64,000 bases of DNA. Source: Halobacillus naozhouensis. GTDB lineage: Bacteria; Bacillota; Bacilli; Bacillales; Halobacillaceae. Positions 48,109-57,700 of this stretch are shown piece after piece (position 1 is the first letter of the stretch; each line of letters starts with the position of its first letter). The stretch spans positions 1,426,001-1,490,000 of the forward strand of contig NZ_CP121671.1 of assembly GCF_029714185.1 (NCBI RefSeq). Reading direction: 5' to 3'. The notes beneath the pieces were generated by a model. It was given only the letters and a program-made list of their open reading frames with translations. It ran no database searches and was not told the origin of the DNA. A program made the translations under genes and the position numbers.

Positions 48109-51100
48109 ATGGCTACAGTACGCGAATTGCGAACAAAGTTTGTTGGGCAAGCGGAGAGTTTAAAAGCCACCTTCAGGCAAATCAAAAAAGATATTCGTGA
48201 GCTTGGCCCGACCACGGAGAAAGCCGTCGATAAGTCGAAAAAGAGCTATAACGAGCTGGCGAAAGAAACGGAAAACCTTCAGAAGGAAATTGATAAACTG
48301 GACAATTCCAAGGCCTTTGACGGATTAAACAAGGCATCTAAGAAGGTTCGTAAGGAATTCAAGGAAACCGGTAAAGTCAGCGAAAAGACTATGGAGGAAT
48401 TCGAGAAAGCCGTTTCTTCAGCTGGTCGCAATCTTAACGAGATGGGGGCTGAGGGGTCTAGGTCTTTTCAAGATTTAGAATCTGCTATTTCAGGTGCAAA
48501 ACGAGAAGTGCAGCAACTAAACAACACGAACCTAGATGATCTTGAAGATGAGATCGAAGACGCAACCGATGGAACCAAGGGTCTTAATCGCGAAGTGGAA
48601 AATCTTCAGATAAAGCTCCGCAAAAAAGATGACGGTGGCGGGTGGTTTAGTGATTTCAGAGAAAGCGTTATGAACGTAACCGTATCGCTTAGAGGTCTGA
48701 AATATGCTTTAGCAGGATTAGCGCCTGCTGCTATACCTGCTTTATCGTCCGTGACAACCGGACTTATGGGGTTAGCATCGTCGGTAACGGCAGCTGGAGG
48801 TGGTATAGCAGGACTAGTCGCTGTTGCCATCCCAGCTATTAACAACTTGATAAAGATGGATCAGAATCTCAAGCGGAATTCAGAGCAATGGTATGCTACA
48901 AGCCAAGCGACAAGAGATGCGATTAATGCTCTGGGACAATTCCAGCTTAAACTAGGGGAAACGGTAGTTCTTTTTACAGATCCTGTTTATAAAATCGCAG
49001 CACAAACTATGCACACCTTGATGGATGTTATAGATATGTTTACCCCCGTTGTACAAGCCTCTGCTGATGCCGTCTACAACTTATCGAAAGAATTCGATAA
49101 GTTTGTGAAAACCGATGATGTGGAAGCTTTCTTCAATTTCATGGCTAGTAGGGCTGGGCCATCGATCGAGGCATTTGGTAGCTCTGCTATTAATATTCTT
49201 GATGGATTTATGGAGTTAATGATTGCCTTTGATCCAGTTGCTCAAAAGATGGAAGCAGGTTTATTAAGAATGACACTAGGATTTTCCCAGTGGGCGTCAA
49301 GCTTAAGTGAAACACAGGGATTCAAGGATTTTATTAACTACTCTATGGAAATGGGGCCAGTATTCCTGGACCTCCTAAAAAACATGACCATGTTCTTAAT
49401 CAACTTTTCTGTCTTACTATCTCCAGTTGGAGATGCAATTCTGATGCTTTTGAACCAAGCTTTCAGGGGGCTCAATAAGTTTGTAAACTTCTTACAGACT
49501 CAAATGGACAAGATCGAAGGACCTGTTAACAGGGCAAAGCAAGTCATTAAAGGACTGTTTGCTTTATTTATCGGGAACAAAGGAAAAGGTGTTAGCATTC
49601 TTTCTCGATTAGGGCTTACCTCTGGTGAAGTAAATCAGATCATTAACATGATCAACAAGATTCACGACTGGATAAACCGTTTCAGGCAAGGCGCGGTCAC
49701 TGGATTTAAAGCTATCGGAACAGCTTTCAAAAGAATCTGGTCAACGCTTTGGCCATTCCTCAAACCGTTATTATTACGTATTGTTTCTTTCGTGGGTCAA
49801 ATCGTGGGTCAGATCTCTGATTTCTGGAACAAAAACGGATCACAGATCATGAAAGCAGTGAAAAACGCCTTTAATTTCATCCTTTCAACTGTGAAATTCG
49901 TCATGCCGGCTGTGATGGCCATTATAAAAGTTATCTGGGGTGCGATAGAAAACATCATCCAGGGTGGATTGAAGTTCATCATGGGAGCCATAAAGCTATT
50001 CACCGGTATCTTTACAGGTGATTTTAAAAAGATGTGGCAAGGTATTAAGGATATGTTCTTTGGCGCAATCCAACTCATTTGGGGTTGGATTAATTTAACG
50101 TTCTTTGGACGTATCATCAAGGGTGCGAAGCTGTTCATCTTAGGGTTTAGAACGGCCTTTATTTCCATGTGGAAAGCAGTCAAGTCTCTGTTCTTAGGTA
50201 ATGTCCGGGCTATCTGGATAAACTTGAGAGCAGCCTGGGATATGATTGCGAAAACAACACGAATCACCTTCAGGGCAATTGGTAGATTTTTTAAGGCTAT
50301 TTGGAATACCATTGTTTCGCTGTTCCGTGGATCCATTAAAATTCTTTCAAAAGCAATTGATACTGGGTGGAATTTCATAACTAATACCACGTTTAAAGTT
50401 TTCCGTGGGATTTGGAAATTCTTGAAGAATATCTGGAGTACGGTCAGTGGATTTATTTCTAGAACGGTAACATCAATCTGGACTAAGGTGAGTGACACCT
50501 GGAGTGGTCTATGGAGAAGTACGAGAGATATATTCAAGAGAATCTATAACTCTATTCGTGACCGATTCAATAACATTGTTGATCGAGCTAAGGAATTGCC
50601 GGGTAAAATTGGTGACGGAATTGGAAACATGGCCAGCAAGGTCAAAGGCGGGATCACTAGTGTTATTAACACTATGGCTCGCACGTTAGGTAAAGGTATT
50701 AATGGTGTTATTGGAGGCGTTAACTGGGTCCTAGATAAGATAGGAATTGACTCCCAAGTACCTAAGTGGGATGTTCCTCAGTATGCACAAGGAACAAAAG
50801 GCCATCCTGGAGGGTTAGCAGTTGTCGGTGATGGAAAGGGAAGCAATTCCGGATCCGAGTTAATTCAAACACCTGACGGACAGTTGAGTCTATCCCCTGA
50901 TTCAGATACGTTGGTAGATCTTCCTAAGGGATCAAGCGTGTTGTCTGCAAAGGATACAAGGGAATGGTTAGAATCTGTCCCTGCCTACTCTTGGGGTGTT
51001 GGAACACTCAAAAAAGCGTGGAAAGGCACGAAAAACATTGCTGGCAACGTGAAAGATACAGCTCTAGATGTATGGCAATATATTTCCGATCCTACCAAAT

Positions 51101-52809
51101 TATTTAATAAAGCTCTTGATCTGTTTGGCGTTGAAACACCAAGCTTATCAGGAATCTTTAAGGGATTCGGAAGTGGATTATTTAATAAAGTCAAAGATGG
51201 GTTCATAGGGTTCCTGAAAGATAAGGTCGGTGACTTCGGTTCATTTGACAGCAATGCACCCGGTAACGTCAGAAGTTGGATTGCTGCAGCTATGAGAAGA
51301 ACCGGTGTTCCTGCATCTTGGATGGGACCGTTAACGACTATAGCCATGAGAGAATCCGGCGGACGTACCGGTCCTTCTACCATTAATAGATGGGATAGTA
51401 ACTGGAGACGCGGTACACCTTCAATGGGGCTTATGCAAACCATTCGTCCTACTTTCTTAGCGCACATGGAAAGTGGTATGGGGAATATCATGAACCCGAT
51501 CCATAACGCAGCTGCAGCTATCAATTACATTAAGTCCCGTTATGGCAGTGCCTTTAATGTGCCTGGTATTCGTAACTTGGCCAGAGGTCTCCCTTATGTG
51601 GGCTATGAAAAAGGCGGGATCGTTGATCAAGAGCACACGGCTATGGTTGGCGAAGGAAACAAAGAGGAAGTTATTATCCCTCTGGAACAACATAGAAGCA
51701 GAGCTATCGGCTTGTGGAAGGAAGCAGGTCGACGTCTTGGACTGTCCGGCCAATCTATAGCCATTCTCTACAATGCACAAGAAGATGTGACCAAAGCTAT
51801 AGAAAACCTTATTACGCGAACTAAAGACCAAACTCAGAGGATCATTAATCAAAGTCCGTTCCTACGAAGAATTGTGAATTCGGTTAATCAAGGGAATGCA
51901 ATGGCTTCAGCTGAACTAAGCAGTATTCAGGCTACATTAACTTCTGGTAATACCAAACTAATGACGACAATTAATACTTTAGGGGAGAACATCAAAACTG
52001 CAACTGTACAAGCCATTGAAAAAGTTGCACAAACGAAAGATAAGCAATCACAACCAGCTGATTCAAACAGTCTTCAAGATCGAATAGATGCTATAACACG
52101 TAAAGGTGGTAAACACGCACGTGAATATTTCCAATTCATTAGAGAACATGGGGACTGGCTGAATGATAGCGCCATGAGTATCTTCGATAAAGGTCTACGC
52201 CGACAGTTACTTATGGCTGGACATGATCTTGCGGTGCAACGTGGTGAAGATCAAGGAAAGTATGGAGAGAAGCATTATCAGAATATAGTTGACGGGACAT
52301 TTGAAGCCATTCGAGGATATAACGATCCAAAACACAAGAGTGTTGGCAATGCCATCAGATCGTTGATTCAAAAAGGTGGAAGTGCTGCATGGAAATATTT
52401 CAATGCTATTCAAGTAGATGGGGACTGGGCAAACGATTGGATTACGCATTTACCTTCCTCGCTACGTTCAAGGGTTAGAGAAGTAGGCAAGAAGTTTGCG
52501 AATCTAAATGGCTATGCCAGCGGAGCATACGGGATAGATACGGCTCAGTTAGCCTGGATTGCTGAGGGAGGTTGGGCCGAGTCCGTCATCTCATTTGATC
52601 CAGCGAAGCGCGCATCTCAACAAGCTATTTGGCGTAAGACCGGGGATGAACTTGGCTTTAATTATCCAGGAGAAGGTGGAAGAGGTCGAGGTGGCCATGA
52701 ATTTAATCAATATCTAACGTTCAACAGCCCGACTCCATTGAAACCTTCAGAAATATCAAGAAAAACACGCCAAGCGTCCAGACGTATGGCTGAGGAATGG
52801 GGGGAGTAA
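48109..52809 (+). CDS. Tape measure protein with lytic transglycosylase domain
   Basis: 1566-aa tail-length ruler. The N-terminal coiled coil (about 1-180) leads to hydrophobic Ala/Gly-rich segments (about 190-250), long amphipathic helical repeats rich in W-x-x-I (about 530-830), and an SLT-type muramidase domain (about 1050-1150) with the catalytic Glu in AMRESGG (about 1081) and SMGLMQTI. A C-terminal region carries two short related units (KHAREYFQFIREHGDWLND and SAAWKYFNAIQVDGDWAND). The enzyme domain probably opens peptidoglycan during DNA entry. Confidence 0.93.
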   Translation: MATVRELRTKFVGQAESLKATFRQIKKDIRELGPTTEKAVDKSKKSYNELAKETENLQKEIDKLDNSKAFDGLNKASKKVRKEFKETGKVSEKTMEEFEKAVSSAGRNLNEMGAEGSRSFQDLESAISGAKREVQQLNNTNLDDLEDEIEDATDGTKGLNREVENLQIKLRKKDDGGGWFSDFRESVMNVTVSLRGLKYALAGLAPAAIPALSSVTTGLMGLASSVTAAGGGIAGLVAVAIPAINNLIKMDQNLKRNSEQWYATSQATRDAINALGQFQLKLGETVVLFTDPVYKIAAQTMHTLMDVIDMFTPVVQASADAVYNLSKEFDKFVKTDDVEAFFNFMASRAGPSIEAFGSSAINILDGFMELMIAFDPVAQKMEAGLLRMTLGFSQWASSLSETQGFKDFINYSMEMGPVFLDLLKNMTMFLINFSVLLSPVGDAILMLLNQAFRGLNKFVNFLQTQMDKIEGPVNRAKQVIKGLFALFIGNKGKGVSILSRLGLTSGEVNQIINMINKIHDWINRFRQGAVTGFKAIGTAFKRIWSTLWPFLKPLLLRIVSFVGQIVGQISDFWNKNGSQIMKAVKNAFNFILSTVKFVMPAVMAIIKVIWGAIENIIQGGLKFIMGAIKLFTGIFTGDFKKMWQGIKDMFFGAIQLIWGWINLTFFGRIIKGAKLFILGFRTAFISMWKAVKSLFLGNVRAIWINLRAAWDMIAKTTRITFRAIGRFFKAIWNTIVSLFRGSIKILSKAIDTGWNFITNTTFKVFRGIWKFLKNIWSTVSGFISRTVTSIWTKVSDTWSGLWRSTRDIFKRIYNSIRDRFNNIVDRAKELPGKIGDGIGNMASKVKGGITSVINTMARTLGKGINGVIGGVNWVLDKIGIDSQVPKWDVPQYAQGTKGHPGGLAVVGDGKGSNSGSELIQTPDGQLSLSPDSDTLVDLPKGSSVLSAKDTREWLESVPAYSWGVGTLKKAWKGTKNIAGNVKDTALDVWQYISDPTKLFNKALDLFGVETPSLSGIFKGFGSGLFNKVKDGFIGFLKDKVGDFGSFDSNAPGNVRSWIAAAMRRTGVPASWMGPLTTIAMRESGGRTGPSTINRWDSNWRRGTPSMGLMQTIRPTFLAHMESGMGNIMNPIHNAAAAINYIKSRYGSAFNVPGIRNLARGLPYVGYEKGGIVDQEHTAMVGEGNKEEVIIPLEQHRSRAIGLWKEAGRRLGLSGQSIAILYNAQEDVTKAIENLITRTKDQTQRIINQSPFLRRIVNSVNQGNAMASAELSSIQATLTSGNTKLMTTINTLGENIKTATVQAIEKVAQTKDKQSQPADSNSLQDRIDAITRKGGKHAREYFQFIREHGDWLNDSAMSIFDKGLRRQLLMAGHDLAVQRGEDQGKYGEKHYQNIVDGTFEAIRGYNDPKHKSVGNAIRSLIQKGGSAAWKYFNAIQVDGDWANDWITHLPSSLRSRVREVGKKFANLNGYASGAYGIDTAQLAWIAEGGWAESVISFDPAKRASQQAIWRKTGDELGFNYPGEGGRGRGGHEFNQYLTFNSPTPLKPSEISRKTRQASRRMAEEWGE

Positions 52810-53678
52810 TCATTCCTACTATTACATTTACCAATGCAAGAGGGGAGAGGGTCACTTTCACAAGTGGCGCTTACCCCTATTTACTGCAAAGTTATGAAGG
52901 GGTTGGTGAGTTAGATGCGGATATTCAATCCCAACGAGCTCCTTATCAAGATGGAAGTACGTATATCGATACGTTGTTACAGAATAGACCTCTAACTCTC
53001 AGGGTTATGATTGATGCTAATAATCCTAACACGTTGGCTTCTATGAAAAGGCATATCAGTAAAGTGTTTAACCCGAAACTTGGCGAGGGTCTTCTGAGCT
53101 TTGAAAGATATGGTGAAGTATATGAAATCCAGCCAGTAGCAGATGGCACTCCGGTTTTTCTGTCGGGTCCACAAAACAGTGCCCCAACTTTCCAAAAGAT
53201 CATGATTAACCTCATTGCTCATGATCCTTATTGGAAAGATCCGCAGGAAGTATCTAGAGCATTAAAGGCATATGAGGGATTATTCGAGTTTCCGTTTAAT
53301 TTTCCTATTGAATTAGGACAGGAAGGGGATTCGACAATCCTTGAAAATGAAGGAAGTGTAGAAACTCCTGTACAAATCAATATTCAGGGTCCAGTTAAAA
53401 ACCCAAGGATTACGAATAGGACCACAGGAGAATATTTGCAACTTAACAGGACGTTATCGTCTGATGAGATTCTTCATATAGATACGAACGAACAGAATAA
53501 GCGGGTGGAAATTTATCGTGAGGGCAGGGTCATTGAAAAAGCGTGGGGGTATCTCGACGATTATTCAGATTTCTTAATGTTGTTAGTTGGGAGTAATGAA
53601 ATCGCATATACAGCAGACTCCGGGACTACTGGAGCCATCGAAGCAATTGCTTGGAAAAATAGATACGCCGGAATTTAA
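52797..53678 (+). CDS. Distal tail protein (Dit)
   Basis: 293-aa Dit-family baseplate hub ring. N-terminal tail-tube-like domain (PTITFTNARGERVTFTSGAY; RPLTLRVMIDANN) and a C-terminal galectin-like half. The only ATG (52797) lies inside the tape-measure gene with little ribosome site; GGGGGAG then sits before an ATT at 52812, a conceivable non-standard start. Confidence 0.85.
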   Translation: MGGVIIPTITFTNARGERVTFTSGAYPYLLQSYEGVGELDADIQSQRAPYQDGSTYIDTLLQNRPLTLRVMIDANNPNTLASMKRHISKVFNPKLGEGLLSFERYGEVYEIQPVADGTPVFLSGPQNSAPTFQKIMINLIAHDPYWKDPQEVSRALKAYEGLFEFPFNFPIELGQEGDSTILENEGSVETPVQINIQGPVKNPRITNRTTGEYLQLNRTLSSDEILHIDTNEQNKRVEIYREGRVIEKAWGYLDDYSDFLMLLVGSNEIAYTADSGTTGAIEAIAWKNRYAGI

Positions 53679-53738
53679 AAAAGTTATAGCATCCCCAATG
53701 AGGATGCAATTATTTTGCTCTAAAAGGAGTGATAAGAA

Positions 53739-54704
53739 ATGGAACGCAGTTATTTTTTTAATACACCAGATGGTGGACCTAAGTATAATTACGAGGCAAC
53801 TGATATGGCGAGATTTCATGCTCAGATCATAGGAGATGGAGTCTCTAACACCGATACGTTAGATGATCTATTTGTTTCAGAAAAAACGAATATGACTGTG
53901 TCATTATCTGCTGGATATGCCTTTGCTAATGGATACATGCATGAAAACACGGCAGCTATGGATTTAACACATGAAATAGCTGAACCGACTGAAGATCGGA
54001 TTGATCGAATCATTATAGCGTTTGATAATACGCCTGCCCAGCGTAAGACTTACGCTTATGTAAAAAAAGGAACACCATCCTCATCTCCAGTACCACCTGG
54101 CCTTACAAGAGATAGTTACGTTTTTGAAATGAGTGTAGCTCAGGTAAGAATATTGGCGGGGAAATCCTTTATTGAACAATCAGAAATTACAGATGAGCGA
54201 GCAGATAATACCGTATGTGGATATATTCCACTTCACAATATCTATCGAGCTTTAAAAATTTCTCCAAGTGGAACAGCAACATTTTTAAATCAATCGTTCA
54301 TTAAAACTTATAACGATTCGGCAAACGTACCTTTTGTAGAAGGTACAACAAGAACCATTCCTTTTGGACAGATCCGAGAAGATACACAAGGGGAAATCAG
54401 TTCAGATTATTCTTTTACAGCTAAACAAGATGGTGTATATCATTTTTGGGCTGAGATTGGTTTTTATGCAGCTGATTTTCCGGTGGGTTTAGACGTACAG
54501 ATATATCTGTACATCAACGGTCAAAACTCATTTCCCTTGGTGGCCAAGGTATTTAATTCAACAAATGATAACTATGCCATCGCAAGCGGGCTAGATAAGA
54601 TCCATGCTGGTGATGAGGTTACAATTAGAGCTCTAATGTATAACACTGGCGGGCAAACGCTTTATCCGGATCTGATTCAGCAAAGGATCGCTAAAATCTC
54701 TTAG
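53739..54704 (+). CDS. Baseplate upper / receptor-binding-like protein
   Basis: 321-aa protein. The N-terminal half is typical of Firmicute phage baseplate proteins (MERSYFFNTPDGGPKYNYEA, DMARFHAQIIGDGVSN). The C-terminal half from about 180 looks like a C1q/TNF-type jelly roll (DYSFTAKQDGVYHFWAEIGF). It could bind the cell surface. AAAGGAGTG precedes the ATG. Confidence 0.7.
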   Translation: MERSYFFNTPDGGPKYNYEATDMARFHAQIIGDGVSNTDTLDDLFVSEKTNMTVSLSAGYAFANGYMHENTAAMDLTHEIAEPTEDRIDRIIIAFDNTPAQRKTYAYVKKGTPSSSPVPPGLTRDSYVFEMSVAQVRILAGKSFIEQSEITDERADNTVCGYIPLHNIYRALKISPSGTATFLNQSFIKTYNDSANVPFVEGTTRTIPFGQIREDTQGEISSDYSFTAKQDGVYHFWAEIGFYAADFPVGLDVQIYLYINGQNSFPLVAKVFNSTNDNYAIASGLDKIHAGDEVTIRALMYNTGGQTLYPDLIQQRIAKIS

Positions 54705-54723
54705 TAAGAAGATGGTGATATAA

Positions 54724-57700
54724 ATGAAAAAGCCAATTAGGATCTATACACCGTTTATTGATCTAGTGATGGAAACGGATAACTATCAATCTTTGCAATT
54801 TCCTCGGAGCTTCTATGGGATCGGGAACTTTGAACTTCATGTTAATAAGTATGTTCACGGTGCTGATACGTTTGAAAAAGGGAACATTATTGTCTTAGAT
54901 AAACAAGACAACAAAGCAGGTATGATTCTATCGAAAGAAATTGCCTTAGACGAAAATGGTAAAGCAACGGAGAATTGGAAGATTACTGGTTATACTTTAG
55001 ATGGATTGTTGAGTCGTAGAAGAACTGTTCCAAGTGAAGATGATGCAGGTGGTTATGATCGGAAAAGCGGCGATTCCGAAACGGTCATGAAACATTATAT
55101 TCAAAAGCATTTTATTAACCCTGAAGATCCAAAACGTAAAATGCCCCAGTTGGAAATCGCACCGAACAAACACCGTGGTGATCATATAGATTGGGAATCC
55201 CGTTTTAAAATTGTATCAGAGGAATTCACCAAGATAGGTAAGCGCAGCGGGTTAGGTTGGATTGTTAAAATCGATACCAAAAACAAGAAATTTGTTTTCG
55301 ACGTGATCGAATCCAAGGACCTAACTAAAGGAAATCCTTATGGAAACACACCTATTGTCTTTTCTCCAGACTTCGGAACAGTGAAAGGGCAAAGTTTCAC
55401 TAACAGCGATAAAGAATATCGAAATATCGCTTATGTAGGTGGACAAGGTGAAGGTGAGAATCGAAGAATTGTTGTCGTAGGAAATCAGGAAGTAGAGGGC
55501 CTTAACCGAATAGAAACATTTGTTGATGCTCGCGATCTTGGCAATGATAAAGGAACAGAAGAAGATCAAAAGCTTACCGAAGAGGAAATAGAGCAGCAAT
55601 TAAGAGAGCGCGGAGATCAGCAACTTTCAGACATGCAAAATAAACTTTCATTTGAAGCGGAAATCCTAACACCTATTACTAAAAGGGTCAACCGTATACC
55701 TAATGGTGAAGCTATCGCAGAAACACCCTTTGAGTATGAAGTCGATTTCGATTTAGGAAACAGAGTGACTATTCTTAATAAATCATGGGGAGTCATTATG
55801 TCAGCTCCCATTACTGAATTTTTAGAGGTTCATGAACCAGGCGGATTCCGACTAGAAGGCACATTCGGAGAATCAAAACCAACGCTTGTTACTAAGATCC
55901 AAAATAAATTCGATGAGATCAGTGGTATAGAACAACAAGAGTTGCCAGCCAAATATACTCAGATTCAGGTGGAAAAAGCCAAGGAATATAGTGATCAACA
56001 ATTATCTAAAGAACAAAAAGCACGTATAGAACAAGCTAAGGAAAACTTGAAAGAAGCTAAGAATTACACGACTGAATATGCTGAACAAAAGTTCCATGAA
56101 GGTCCTACCCCACCTGAAGATAAAACCAAGAAGTGGATCGACACCTCAGATCCTGACAACATTGTATGGAGAACATGGGACGGATCTGAATGGGTAGCTG
56201 GCCCAAGTGGTCCGAAGGGTGTGCCTGGTCCTCCAGGAGAAGATGGGCAATCTCTTTACACCTGGATTAAATATGCGGATGATGCCCAAGGTGGAGGCAT
56301 GGCTGATTTACCAGATGGAAAAGAGTATTTAGGGATAGCTTACAATAAAACGGATCCAACTGAATCGTCCAACCCTGATGATTACACCTGGTCTAAAACC
56401 GAAGGCCCTAAAGGGGATCAAGGGATACCAGGCCCTACTGGTGAGGATGGGAAGCCTAGATATACGTGGATCAAGTATGCGGATGACAATATAGGCACCG
56501 GACTATCAGATGATCCAACAGGGAAGCCGTATTTAGGAATCTCTTATAACAACCTAGAACAAACCGAATCAGATGATCCAAATGACTATACGTTTAGCAA
56601 AATTGAAGGCCCACAAGGTCCTAAAGGGGAGCAAGGTCCACGTGGTTTGCAGGGAATTCAAGGTGAGCAAGGTGAACAGGGAATCCAGGGGCCTCCTGGT
56701 GAGGATGGTTTATCTTCATACACCCATATTGCTTATGCAAACAGTGCTGATGGGACAACCGGTTTTAGTGTTAGCGATAGTCAAAACAAATTGTATATCG
56801 GTATGTATGTGGATCATACTGCCAGTGATAGCACCAATCCAGTTGATTATAACTGGACCTTGATTAAAGGGGCAGATGGTGAGCAGGGTATACCTGGGCC
56901 AGCCGGTGAGGATGGAAGGACCCCTTATCTCCATATTGCATATGCGACAAATAGTGACGGGACAGCAGGATTTAGTACAACGGATTCAACCGGAAAAGCG
57001 TACATTGGTCAGTATACGGACTTTAATGCTACTGACAGTACAAATCCCTCCAGTTATTCTTGGTCTTTAATTCAGGGACCACAAGGCCCTGTAGGTGATC
57101 AGGGACCAATCGGACCAGAGGGCCCACGGGGGCCGCAGGGGATTGAAGGACCGCCTGGACCAAATGGTGAAACGTATTACACCTGGATCAAGTATGCTGA
57201 CACTGCTTCAGGAAGTGGGATGTCGAATGATCCAACAAATAAAGAGTATATCGGGATTTCCTATAATAACCTCGACCAAACTGAATCTAGTAATCCAGCT
57301 GACTATACTTGGTCTAAGATTCTAGGCCCACAAGGACCGACAGGAGATACAGGACCTCAAGGGCCGCAAGGTCCACAGGGACAGCAAGGTATTCAAGGTC
57401 CGCCGGGCGAAGACGGTAAGCCTCGTTATACATGGGTAAGGTACGCTGATGATGCGAGCGGCAACGGTATGACGAACGTGCCCGGTGATAAAGAGTACAT
57501 CGGGATAGCTTCCAATAAGCTAACTGCAACTGAGTCAACGAACCCTGCTGATTACACATGGGCTAGAATTAAAGGTCCAATAGGACCACAAGGGCCCACA
57601 GGTGATCAAGGTCCACAGGGGCCGCAAGGTGAACAAGGGCCAAGGGGTCCGAACATTGTAGACACTAATACTTCATTTGGCGTTAATTGGTTAGTTGCAG

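Noticed and set aside
49809..50537. 242-codon minus-strand open frame within the tape measure gene
   Set aside because: It is the antisense shadow of long amphipathic repeats in a clearly coding plus-strand gene, with no ribosome site and a hydrophobic composition explained by the opposite strand.
50985..51852. Two further long minus-strand frames (179 and 131 codons) in the tape measure gene
   Set aside because: They lie opposite the transglycosylase domain, which is unmistakably coding on the plus strand.
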